Source: Streptomyces phaeochromogenes (GTDB lineage Bacteria; Actinomycetota; Actinomycetes; Streptomycetales; Streptomycetaceae). Taken from it: DNA of 64,000 nucleotides. The position numbers were made by a program, and so were the translations under genes. The stretch covers positions 51,304 to 115,303 of the forward strand of contig NZ_LIQZ01000116.1 of NCBI RefSeq assembly GCF_001418655.1. The letters run 5' to 3'. Below, piece by piece: positions 24,236 through 32,003 of the stretch; position 1 is the stretch's first letter, and each line of letters begins with the position of its first letter. The notes beneath the pieces are model-generated. The model ran no database searches. It was given only the letters and a program-made list of their open reading frames with translations, and had not been told where the DNA came from.

Positions 24236-25693
24236 GTGGACAGTCAGACGGCGGTTGCGAACCAGACCGCGCCCGACGCCTCCACCGCAGGCAAGCTCAA
24301 GCCCAACTCGCTCGGCGTCATGGGCATCCTCTTCTTCGTCCTCTCCGCGCAGGCGCCGCTCACCGGGGTCGCGGGCGCGGTGCCCATCGCCGTGGCCATC
24401 GGCAACGGCGCCGGTGCTCCCGCGGCCTATCTGGCGGCCGGTGTGATCGTCCTGCTGTTCTCGGTCGGCTTCGTGGCCATGGGGCGGCACGTCGTGGACG
24501 CCGGCGCCTTCTACACGTACATCGGCAAGGGCCTCGGCAGGCACCTGGGGGCGGGCAGCGCGGGGATCGCGCTGTTCGCCTACTGTGCGATCCAGGCCGC
24601 CATGTACGGCCTCTACGGCGCCACCGTGAGTGGCCTGCTGGAGCACTACACGGGTGCGGACGTGCCCTGGTGGGTGTGTGCCGTGGTCACCATGGCGATC
24701 GTCCAGGTGCTGGGCGCCGTGGGCATCGAGATGGGCGCGAAGGTGCTGGCGGTCTTCGTGCTCGCGGAGTTCAGCATCCTGGCGGTCTTCGCGCTGGTCA
24801 CCTTCTTCAAGGGGGGCGGGCCCGAGGGGCTCGGTGTCAGTCAGTCGTTCTCGCCGGGTGCGGCCCTCGACGGGGCGCCGGGTGTGGCGCTGATGTTCGC
24901 GGTGGCGTCGATGATCGGCTTCGAGGCCACCGCGATCTACGGCGAGGAGGCGCGCGAACCGCGCAGAACAGTGCCGCGGGCCACGTATCTGGCTGTCGCC
25001 CTCGTCACTGGCTTCTTCGCGTTCGCCTCCTGGATGCTGATCTCCTCGTACGGTGCCTCGAAGGCCACCGGCGCCGCGGGCAAGGCCCTGGAGGGCGGCG
25101 ATTCGACGGCTTTCGTCTTCGCGCCGATCGCCGACCTGTTCGGCACCTGGGTGAACGACGTCCTGCCCATCCTGCTGGCCACCTCCCTGTTCGCCGGCAT
25201 CCTCGCCTTCCACAACTCCGCCAACCGCTACCTGTTCTCGCTCAGCCGCGACGGACTGCTGCCCCGCGGGCTGTCGGCGATCAACCGCCGGCACTCGCCC
25301 GCCGTGGCCGGCTGGGTCCAGACGGCCATCGCGGTCGTTCTGGTCGTCCCCTTCGCGCTGGCCGGCAAGGACCCGGTCCTCGCCCTGTTCTCCTGGGGCA
25401 GCGGAGTGGCCGTCCTGGGGATCATGCTGCTGTACCTGCTCACCTCGCTCTCCGTGGTCGCCTTCTTCCGCCGCGAGCGGCTGGACACCCGGCCGTGGAA
25501 CACGCTGATCGCCCCGGCCCTGGGTGCGCTCGGCATGGCCGGGGCGATCTGGCTGATCCTGGAGAACTTCACCACGCTCATCGGTGGCGAGCAGAGCACC
25601 GCCATCTGGCTGGAGCTGACTGTCCCGGCGGTCCTCGTCGCGGGAGTGGTGACGGCGCGGCTGACCCGCGGCAGGGTGGCGGCCGACGGCTGA
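24236..25693 (+). CDS. APC-superfamily amino acid/amine permease
   Basis: 485 residues with about 12 membrane helices. The first helix carries SLGVMGILFFVLSAQAPLTG and helix 6 SMIGFEATAIYGEEAREPRR, both typical of APC transporters including the putrescine carrier PuuP. It would import an amino acid or amine for the neighbouring gamma-glutamyl pathway. The GTG at 24236 is preferred to the in-frame ATG at 24179, because operator C lies within the extra 19 codons and the added residues are not transporter-like. It is a single-gene unit ending in a bidirectional terminator. Confidence 0.88.
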   Translation: MDSQTAVANQTAPDASTAGKLKPNSLGVMGILFFVLSAQAPLTGVAGAVPIAVAIGNGAGAPAAYLAAGVIVLLFSVGFVAMGRHVVDAGAFYTYIGKGLGRHLGAGSAGIALFAYCAIQAAMYGLYGATVSGLLEHYTGADVPWWVCAVVTMAIVQVLGAVGIEMGAKVLAVFVLAEFSILAVFALVTFFKGGGPEGLGVSQSFSPGAALDGAPGVALMFAVASMIGFEATAIYGEEAREPRRTVPRATYLAVALVTGFFAFASWMLISSYGASKATGAAGKALEGGDSTAFVFAPIADLFGTWVNDVLPILLATSLFAGILAFHNSANRYLFSLSRDGLLPRGLSAINRRHSPAVAGWVQTAIAVVLVVPFALAGKDPVLALFSWGSGVAVLGIMLLYLLTSLSVVAFFRRERLDTRPWNTLIAPALGALGMAGAIWLILENFTTLIGGEQSTAIWLELTVPAVLVAGVVTARLTRGRVAADG

Positions 25694-25702
25694 CGCGGCA
25701 CG

Positions 25703-25733
25703 GCGGGCGGGGCCGGCAGTCGGCCCCGCCCGC
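25703..25733. terminator. bidirectional hairpin between permease and amidotransferase-like gene
   Basis: Arms 25703-25715 and 25721-25733 are 13 perfect pairs with a 5-base loop, between two convergent stop codons (25693 and 25784). Confidence 0.75.
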
Positions 25734-25783
25734 TACTCGGTCCGGGAGGTCGGCCGGGTGTCGCAGTCCTCCCCGGCAGGCGG

Positions 25784-26494
25784 TCAGTCGGCCGAGCCGG
25801 CCACCCGGTCGAGGAACGCGTCGATCAGGCGGCGGGCGTTTGCCCGGGCAGGCAGCTCCAACTCCCGGCATCGGGCGAGCAGTTCGCCGGGGTCCACGCC
25901 GTGCTGTGCACACTGCTCCGCGCCGCCGAGGTCGAGCCAGTCGCGCACTATCCCGGTGGTGACCTCCGGGTGGAACTGCACCCCCAGACTGCGGCCGACC
26001 CGGAAGGCCTGCACGCACACGGCGTTGCGGGCCACCTCCACGGCTCCGGGCGGCGGGACACAGCGGTCGTAGTGCCACTGGAACCAGGGGCCGGTCCCCA
26101 CCAGGGAAGGATCGTCCGTGTCGACCTCGACCCAGCCGATCTCGGGGCGCGGCGACGCCTCGACCGAACCCCCGAGCGCCGTGGTCAGCGCCTGGGCGCC
26201 GAAGCAGACGCCGAGGACCGGGATGCCGAGGTGGTGGGCCTTGCGCAGTAGTGCCAGCTCGCCGCCGATCCAGCTGCCGACGGCGGTCTCGTCGTACACC
26301 GACCACGGGGCGCCGAGTGACACGACCAGGTCCCAGCCGTCGGCCTCGGGGAAGTCGAACGTCACGTCGGGAGCCTGGTGGCGGTGCTCGGGTACGACGG
26401 TCAGAACGGTGAGGTCGTATCCGCGTTCCATGAGCCTGGCCCCGACCAGCCCGGGTTCCGTCACATGGTCGTGCTGAAGGACGAGTGCGCGCAC
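25784..26494 (-). CDS. class-I glutamine amidotransferase-fold hydrolase
   Basis: 236 residues. The catalytic triad of the class-I amidotransferase fold is visible: Cys97 in GVCFGAQAL and His175/Glu177 in QFHPEV. No synthetase partner domain is present, so it acts as a free hydrolase. In aniline catabolism a comparable stand-alone protein accompanies the GS-like ligase and is thought to remove surplus gamma-glutamyl product. Here it shares the control region of the PuuC-like dehydrogenase in divergent orientation. The GTG at 26494 has AAAGGAA eight bases upstream. The role in removing glutamate is inferred from context. Confidence 0.83.
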   Translation of the reverse strand: MRALVLQHDHVTEPGLVGARLMERGYDLTVLTVVPEHRHQAPDVTFDFPEADGWDLVVSLGAPWSVYDETAVGSWIGGELALLRKAHHLGIPVLGVCFGAQALTTALGGSVEASPRPEIGWVEVDTDDPSLVGTGPWFQWHYDRCVPPPGAVEVARNAVCVQAFRVGRSLGVQFHPEVTTGIVRDWLDLGGAEQCAQHGVDPGELLARCRELELPARANARRLIDAFLDRVAGSAD

Positions 26495-26549
26495 GGTGTC
26501 GTTCCTTTCCCCGGGGCCCGCGGACCTGCCGGATCGATTCGGTGGGCGC

Positions 26550-26578
26550 TTGCGAGCGCTCCACACACACCCTATCGT
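26550..26578 (+). promoter_or_regulatory. PuuC-like gene promoter, TTGCGA-N17-TATCGT
   Basis: TTGCGA at 26550-26555 and TATCGT at 26573-26578 with a 17-base spacer. The -10 box overlaps operator D, the same geometry as at the ferredoxin promoter. Confidence 0.6.
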
Positions 26579-26592
26579 TTGGATTCAAATAA
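26575..26592. promoter_or_regulatory. regulon operator D (TCGTTTG-GATT-CAAATAA)
   Basis: The left half matches the consensus fully; the right half keeps CAAA and the last A. It lies 18 bases before the dehydrogenase start and between it and the divergent amidotransferase-like gene. Confidence 0.6.
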
Positions 26593-26610
26593 CCTCCAGG
26601 AGGTCCCCGC

Positions 26611-28101
26611 ATGCTGGACGTCACCCACGAGGAGTGGCAGCGCCGCGCCAAGTCGCTGGACCTGTCCGGTGCCCATCACATCGACGGCGCCGACGAGGGC
26701 GGTGGCGGTGCGGTCTTCGCCGCCGTCTCGCCCCGTGACGGCCAGGTGCTGACCCAGGTCGCCGACGGGGGCACCGCCGAGGTGGACGCGGCCGTGGCCG
26801 CCGCCCGTCGTGCCTTCGACACCGGTCCGTGGCCGCGTCTGGCGCCTGCCGAGCGGGGTCGGGCGCTGCTGCGGATCGCCGATGTGCTCCAGGAGCGACG
26901 CGAGGAACTGGCGCTCACCGTCAGCCTGGAGATGGGCAAGCCCATCACGGACGCGCACGAGATCGAAATGCGTGCCCTCATCAACACCTTCCGCTGGTAC
27001 GGGCAGTTGGCGGACAAGCTGACCGACGAGTCCCCGCACACCGCCGCGGACTCCCTCGCCCTGGTCACCCGGGAGCCGGCCGGGGTGGTCGGCGCGGTCG
27101 TTCCCTGGAACTTCCCTCTGACGCTGGCGGGTTGGAAGGTGGCCCCGGCGCTGGCCGCCGGCTGCACGGTCGTACTCAAGCCGTCGGAGAACTCACCCCT
27201 GTCCGCGCTGCTCCTCGGCCGGATCGCGACCGAGGCCGGGCTTCCCCTCGGCGTACTCAACGTGGTCAACGGCAACGGGCCCGTGGCGGGACGGGCGTTG
27301 GGCCTCCACCCCGACGTCGACGTCCTGGCCTTCACCGGCTCCACGGCCGTCGGACGCCACTTCCTGCGCTACGCCGCCGACTCCAACCTCAAGCGCGTCT
27401 GGCTGGAGCTGGGCGGCAAGTCGCCCAACATCATCCTCCCGGACGCCCCCGACCTCGAAAGGGCCGCCGCCACCGCCGCCTGGGGCATCTTCTTCAACCA
27501 GGGCGAGATGTGCACCGCCCCCTCCCGGCTGCTGGTCCACTCCTCGATCGCCGACCGCGTCACGGAGACGATCGTCCGACGCGCCCGCGAGCTGCGCATC
27601 GGCGACCCGCTCGACCCCACCACCGAGATGGGTGCCCTGGTCGGCGAGGACCACCTGGGGCGCGTACAGGACCACATCGGTACGGGTCTGGCCGAAGGCG
27701 CCCGCCTGCTCACGGGCGGCTCCCGCACCCTTGCCGACACCGGCGGCAGCTACCTGGAGCCGACCGTCTTCGACCACGTGGACCCCGGTATGAGGCTGGC
27801 CCGCGAGGAGATATTCGGCCCGGTGCTGTCCGTGCTCGCCTTCGACGACCTGGACGAGGCGGTACGGCTGGCCAACGCCACCGAGTACGGCCTCGCCGCC
27901 GGCCTGTGGACCTCGGACCTGTCCACCGCTCACACGGTCTCCCGGGCGCTGCGGGCGGGCACGGTGTGGGTCAACTGCTACGAGGAGGGCGACCTGACCG
28001 TCCCCTTCGGCGGCATGAAGCAGTCGGGCAACGGACGGGACAAGTCCGCCCACGCCCTGGAGAAGTACACCGAGCTCAAGACCACCTGGATCCAGCTGTG
28101 A
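26611..28101 (+). CDS. aldehyde dehydrogenase, PuuC-like
   Basis: 496 residues. Catalytic residues are Glu266 (WLELGGKSP) and Cys301 (NQGEMCTA); PWNFPLTLAGWK and GSTAVGRH are the usual NAD-site segments. The C-terminus SGNGRDKSAHALEKYTELKT is strikingly like that of E. coli PuuC, the gamma-glutamyl-gamma-aminobutyraldehyde dehydrogenase. With the PuuD-like gene overlapping its stop by four bases, oxidation of a gamma-glutamylated aminoaldehyde is the best guess. The leader holds operator D and an AGGAGG site. Confidence 0.88.
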   Translation: MLDVTHEEWQRRAKSLDLSGAHHIDGADEGGGGAVFAAVSPRDGQVLTQVADGGTAEVDAAVAAARRAFDTGPWPRLAPAERGRALLRIADVLQERREELALTVSLEMGKPITDAHEIEMRALINTFRWYGQLADKLTDESPHTAADSLALVTREPAGVVGAVVPWNFPLTLAGWKVAPALAAGCTVVLKPSENSPLSALLLGRIATEAGLPLGVLNVVNGNGPVAGRALGLHPDVDVLAFTGSTAVGRHFLRYAADSNLKRVWLELGGKSPNIILPDAPDLERAAATAAWGIFFNQGEMCTAPSRLLVHSSIADRVTETIVRRARELRIGDPLDPTTEMGALVGEDHLGRVQDHIGTGLAEGARLLTGGSRTLADTGGSYLEPTVFDHVDPGMRLAREEIFGPVLSVLAFDDLDEAVRLANATEYGLAAGLWTSDLSTAHTVSRALRAGTVWVNCYEEGDLTVPFGGMKQSGNGRDKSAHALEKYTELKTTWIQL

Positions 28102-28820
28102 CCCGCACTCCTGCCACCCCTGTACGCCCCCTGATCGCCATCCCCGCCCGCTTCTCCGCGACGACCTCCGCGCTCCGGTACGCCGCCGAGGTCAACGCCC
28201 GCGCGCTGATCGAGGCCGTCTGGCGGGCCGGCGGCGAACCGGTGAGCATCCACCCCGCGTCCGGAGACGTCGCCTCCCGCCTGGCCCGCTTCGACGGCAT
28301 CCTGCTCCCCGGCGGCGGAGACCTCGCCCCGCACCACTACGGCGCGCAAGGTGTTCACGCCAGCGTCTACGACGTCGACGACCTCCAGGACGCCTTCGAC
28401 CTCGAAGTCGCCCGCCGGGCACTCGACGTGGGCATGCCTGTGCTGGCGGTCTGCCGCGGCCTTCAGGTCGTCAACGTCGCCCTCGGCGGCACCCTCGAAC
28501 AGGACATGGGCGGCCCCGAGCGCGAACACCGGCACGTCGTGCACCCGGTGGCGATCCGACGCGGCACCCTGCTGGAGCAGGCCACCGGCGTGGAGAAGAC
28601 GGAGGCGTCCTGCTACCACCATCAGCGGGTGGACCGCCCCGGTGCGGGACTCACGGTCAGCGCGCGTGCCGCCGACGGAACAGTCGAGGGACTCGAACAC
28701 CCGGGCCTCCACGGATGGTTCACCGCCGTCCAGTGGCACCCGGAGGACACCGCACACGAAGACCCCACGCAGCAGGGCCTCTTCGACGCCCTGGTACGAG
28801 CTGCCCGGGACAGACACTGA
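28098..28820 (+). CDS. gamma-glutamyl-gamma-aminobutyrate hydrolase-like, PuuD-like
   Basis: 240 residues, class-I amidotransferase fold of the peptidase C26 group. The nucleophile is Cys119 in PVLAVCRGLQVVNVALGG; the catalytic dyad is His214-Glu216 in VQWHPE; ILLPGGGDLAPHHYG is a PuuD-type segment. It would cut the gamma-glutamyl bond, releasing the carboxylic acid and glutamate after oxidation. The GTG start overlaps the PuuC-like stop by four bases. It is the second amidotransferase-fold hydrolase in this cluster. Confidence 0.88.
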   Translation: MTRTPATPVRPLIAIPARFSATTSALRYAAEVNARALIEAVWRAGGEPVSIHPASGDVASRLARFDGILLPGGGDLAPHHYGAQGVHASVYDVDDLQDAFDLEVARRALDVGMPVLAVCRGLQVVNVALGGTLEQDMGGPEREHRHVVHPVAIRRGTLLEQATGVEKTEASCYHHQRVDRPGAGLTVSARAADGTVEGLEHPGLHGWFTAVQWHPEDTAHEDPTQQGLFDALVRAARDRH

Positions 28821-28993
28821 CCCCGCCAGCGCCGAAATGGACAACGTCCGCTCACCGAGCCGCCGGTCGATCTGCTGCGACAGGTGACCGAGGCTGGGCG
28901 GACCGAAAAGACTTTGCCGCACGAGTTCGACCAGGGCTCGCGCACCCCCCGGCCGAGTTGCCGGACTCCTCGCGGCCTTTCCGCGATGGAGCC

Positions 28994-29572
28994 TCAGCCC
29001 TTCGCGCGCCGCCCGCTGCGGCGCTGTGTCGGCTTGGCGCCGTCGAGGAGGGTCAGGCGACGTTCCTCACCATGCTCCTCGACCTGCCGCACCACCTGTC
29101 GTAGCCCTTCCGCGACGTCCCGGCACTCCTTGTCACTGAGCCGTGAGGCGACGAACGCCTCCTCCTGGTTGAACTCCGGGAACAGTCGCTGCATCAGCGC
29201 CTCGCCCTCCTCGGTGAGACTCAGCAGCACCAGCCTGCCGTCGGAAGGGTGACCGGTCCTCTTGACCAGCCCGCGCCCCTCCAGCGTCCGCGACACCCCG
29301 GTGAGCGTCCCCTTGGAGATCCCCGCCTCCTCCGCGATATGCCGGGTCTCGGACTCGCCCCAGATCCACACCACCCACAGCACGACGAACGCCGTCCAGG
29401 TCAGATCGGCGCCGCGCAGCACCGAGTTCTCCAGGTGCTGACGGACGGCCGACGCGGCGCGGTAGATGTTGGCGACCACCGCCATCTGCTCGCGGTGGAT
29501 CAGTGTCCCCCCGAGCTTCGCCGCTGCCAGCTTCTCCGCTTCGGTGATGGACCGGTGGCCGGGCACAGGCAT
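28994..29572 (-). CDS. MarR-family regulator, likely controller of the 18-bp palindrome regulon
   Basis: 192 residues. The winged helix-turn-helix is RHIAEEAGISKGTLTGVSR with the wing GLVKRTGHPSDGRLVLLSL (about residues 75-125), flanked by dimerisation helices; a basic tail follows (QRRSGRRAKG). MarR proteins bind palindromes of 16-20 bp as dimers, and HpaR of the homoprotocatechuate pathway belongs to this family. A copy of the palindrome (site E) overlaps the TACAAT -10 box of this gene, 11 bases before the ATG at 29572, which points to autoregulation. That this protein and not the nearby TetR or LuxR binds all seven sites is inference. Confidence 0.88.
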   Translation of the reverse strand: MPVPGHRSITEAEKLAAAKLGGTLIHREQMAVVANIYRAASAVRQHLENSVLRGADLTWTAFVVLWVVWIWGESETRHIAEEAGISKGTLTGVSRTLEGRGLVKRTGHPSDGRLVLLSLTEEGEALMQRLFPEFNQEEAFVASRLSDKECRDVAEGLRQVVRQVEEHGEERRLTLLDGAKPTQRRSGRRAKG

Positions 29573-29582
29573 GCTCCTTTGA

Positions 29583-29603
29583 TCGTTCGGAGCCAAATTG
29601 TAC
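29583..29603 (-). promoter_or_regulatory. MarR promoter with regulon operator E (TCGTTCG-GAGC-CAAATTG)
   Basis: The operator is 29583-29600; it has one mismatch in the left half and three in the right. On the minus strand TACAAT (29603-29598) is a good -10 box inside the operator. No convincing -35 is seen. Confidence 0.55.
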
Positions 29604-29683
29604 GAGAGTGAGAACAAGCTGCGGGGATTCCGGGACCCGGGTTCCAACTCTTGCAGCGGGCGCTGGTTGTGCGCTCGGTCTTC

Positions 29684-30721
29684 TCAGTCGGCGGTCAACC
29701 GCTCGACGAAGTGCTCCACGTCGTGCGGGGTGGGCTTCAGCACACCATCGCGTACGGCGAGGGCCGTGGCTTCGGCCCGTGAGGCACAGCCCGTCTTGCG
29801 GAGCAGGTGCTCGATGTGGCTGTGAACCGTCCGCGGGGACAGGAACAGCGCCTGCGCGACGGCCTGGTTGGTCTGGCCCCTGGCGGCCCGCGTGAGCACT
29901 TCCAGTTCGCGCGGACTGAGACCGTACGGCAGTCGCGTGGGCGTCTCGGACACGAGGACCGCCCTTCGTACGATCGGCGATCCTGTCGTGCACCGGCGCA
30001 GCATCACACGATTCCAGCCTTGGCCGGTCGGCCACAGGACCCGTAGTCGAAGGCCGCCCGAGTCGGCGAACGCGCTCACCAGACGGCGGAATTCGTCGTC
30101 GGCCAGAACTCCGGCAGGGTGCCGGTCCGGGAGGTCGATGACGCCCTCGGCCGTGACGAGGTTCGCTCCCGCGGCCGGCGGAAGGTCGTGCAGGTCACCG
30201 GTGTGGGCCGTCGGGTCGGCGAGCGCACCCAGCGCGGGCAGGATCGAGGCGAGCAGATGCCGCGCCTCCGTGTCGTACGTGCCTGATCCCTCGACGGACA
30301 CGTTGACCAGGCCGACCAGACGGCCGCGGTGGCGCAGGGCTCCGGTGAGCGCGTCGCGGAACCCGGCCGGCCGAACCCGCTCGGCGTAGAACCAGCCGTT
30401 GCGGAAACGCTGCCCGACGGACGCCGTGTCCTCGGCGTCCTCGGTGATGGACGGCGGGAGTGTCTGCCGTACGACATTGGCGTACCACGGGGTCGAGACG
30501 AACTCGGCGGCCAGCGACTCGGATGTCGTGGGGGCGTAGCCGATGCCTGCGACCTGCAGGTGTGCTCCGGTGATCGGATCGATCGCGAGCAGGGTGGCGG
30601 CGTCGAGGGGCAGGGCGCGGCGGAGTTCGTGCAGCGCCTGGGTGCAGGCCGAAGCGGTGTCGCGTTCGCGGGTGAGCATTCCGATGCGGGTCGCTGCCGC
30701 GAGCTGATGGTGGCTGACCAT
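29684..30721 (-). CDS. LuxR-family regulator with N-terminal sensor domain
   Basis: 345 residues. The C-terminal LuxR/FixJ helix-turn-helix is clear: LSPRELEVLTRAARGQTNQA, then LFLSPRTVHSHIEHLLRKTG (about 268-325). The N-terminal 170 residues (LPLDAATLLAIDPITGAHLQ, GLVNVSVEGSGTYD) look like a GAF-type sensor. It is divergent from the ribose-type importer across a 238-base region with operator F 32 bases before its start, so both units may answer to the palindrome-binding regulator. Its own targets are unknown. Confidence 0.87.
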   Translation of the reverse strand: MVSHHQLAAATRIGMLTRERDTASACTQALHELRRALPLDAATLLAIDPITGAHLQVAGIGYAPTTSESLAAEFVSTPWYANVVRQTLPPSITEDAEDTASVGQRFRNGWFYAERVRPAGFRDALTGALRHRGRLVGLVNVSVEGSGTYDTEARHLLASILPALGALADPTAHTGDLHDLPPAAGANLVTAEGVIDLPDRHPAGVLADDEFRRLVSAFADSGGLRLRVLWPTGQGWNRVMLRRCTTGSPIVRRAVLVSETPTRLPYGLSPRELEVLTRAARGQTNQAVAQALFLSPRTVHSHIEHLLRKTGCASRAEATALAVRDGVLKPTPHDVEHFVERLTAD

Positions 30722-30752
30722 GAGGGCCTCCGGGAAGCCGCGACCACGGATG

Positions 30753-30770
30753 TCGTTTGATCCCTAACGA
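30753..30770. promoter_or_regulatory. regulon operator F (TCGTTTG-ATCC-CTAACGA)
   Basis: One mismatch from a perfect 7-4-7 palindrome; immediately followed by TATGCG, a possible -10 box toward the importer genes. The same arrangement (operator then TATGC) is seen at site G. Confidence 0.65.
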
Positions 30771-30959
30771 TATGCGTTTCGGGTGGGCCGGACAAGGAGT
30801 TCGCCGTTTCGTGACCGGGTTCCCGCTGGTCTGCCGGGCCTCACCGACAGTCGGTATTTCTACGGATGGCGGGGTCGGGACACCTGGGTCTTTCCTGTTC
30901 GCCACAGCCGGATGCCCGACGCAGCCGTTTCGGGCCGCATCCTCACGGAGAGTCCCGCC

Positions 30960-31994
30960 ATGACCAGAACCCCGTACCCTTCCCCGGCCACGCGCCGGCA
31001 GTTCCTGGCTCTCTCCGGCGGTGTTCTCGCCGCTACCGGGCTGGCCGCCGCGGGCTGCTCCGCCCCGGACGACGGCGCGAGCACGGCCGATCCCGCCGGC
31101 GCTTCGGCGGGGTCGAGGACCCTCACCAGGATCGGCCTGGACTATCCCTTCACCCAGCTCCCGCTCTACTCGACGCTCGTGAAACTCTCCACGGCCGCCG
31201 CGAAGAAGCACGACGTCTCCCTGCTGACCACGAGCGACGCGAGCAACCCCGACACTCAGGCCACCAATCTCGCAACGTGGGTCACTCAGAAGATCCCGGC
31301 CATCGTGTCGTTCCCGATGGTTTTCGAGGCCACCGAGGCGACTGCCAAGAGGGCGTTGGACGCGGGGCTGATCTGGGTGACGTACGGCGGATCGCTGGAA
31401 CACCAGAGCGCGGACATCCAGTTCAGCTTCCTCGAGGGCGGCACGTTGCTCGGGGAGGCCGCCGCGAAGTGGGCCAACGAGGAGCTCGGCGGAAAGGGCA
31501 AGATCGCCTTCCTCACCGACAGCACGATCCAGCTCGGCCGCGAGCGAACCAAGGGCATGATCGACGCCTTCACCAAGAACGCGCCCGGCGTCGACGTGGT
31601 TGCCCGGGAGCAGGCCATCGACCCCGACACCGGACTGTCGAAGTCCCGCGCCGTCCTCGCCAAGCACCCCGACCTCAATCTCATTCTCGGGGTCACGGAC
31701 GCCGCCGCGTACGGCGGCTTCAAGGCGCTGCAGCAGACGGGCCGGAAGGCGACCGACGCCAAGACCTTCGTCGGCGGGCAGGACGGAGCCGCCCCCTCCC
31801 TCCTCGCCGTCAAGAAGGGCACGTTCTACCGCGCCTCGGCCGCACTGGCCCCGAAGGACATCGCGAACGCCGTCGTCGACGTGCCCCTCGCGGTTGCCGC
31901 GGGAAAGGCGAATCCCAGTGTCCAGGTGCCGATCACGCTCGTCGGGCGCGGCGACACCGCGAGGATCGACGACCTGCTCGCGCAGAACTCCTAG
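30960..31994 (+). CDS. CUT2 (ribose-type) ABC importer, substrate-binding lipoprotein
   Basis: 344 residues. The N-terminus has a twin-arginine motif (TRRQFLALSGG) and a lipobox ending at Cys33 (AAAGC), so it is probably a Tat-exported lipoprotein. The mature protein is a periplasmic-binding-protein-like domain of the ribose/galactose type (FPMVFEATEATAKRALDAGL, TDSTIQLGRERTKGMIDAF, LNLILGVTDAAAYGGFKAL). The family takes up pentoses, nucleosides, autoinducers and other small polar ligands. The amidohydrolase gene in the same operon suggests an amide- or carbamate-like ligand. It starts 9 bases before the ATPase gene's leader. Confidence 0.87.
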   Translation: MTRTPYPSPATRRQFLALSGGVLAATGLAAAGCSAPDDGASTADPAGASAGSRTLTRIGLDYPFTQLPLYSTLVKLSTAAAKKHDVSLLTTSDASNPDTQATNLATWVTQKIPAIVSFPMVFEATEATAKRALDAGLIWVTYGGSLEHQSADIQFSFLEGGTLLGEAAAKWANEELGGKGKIAFLTDSTIQLGRERTKGMIDAFTKNAPGVDVVAREQAIDPDTGLSKSRAVLAKHPDLNLILGVTDAAAYGGFKALQQTGRKATDAKTFVGGQDGAAPSLLAVKKGTFYRASAALAPKDIANAVVDVPLAVAAGKANPSVQVPITLVGRGDTARIDDLLAQNS

Positions 31995-32003
31995 GCGCCC
32001 GCC

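Noticed and set aside
28821..28993. A short coding remnant between the PuuD-like and MarR genes
   Set aside because: The frame reads like protein for about 30 codons, but I recognise no family and neither end is defined.
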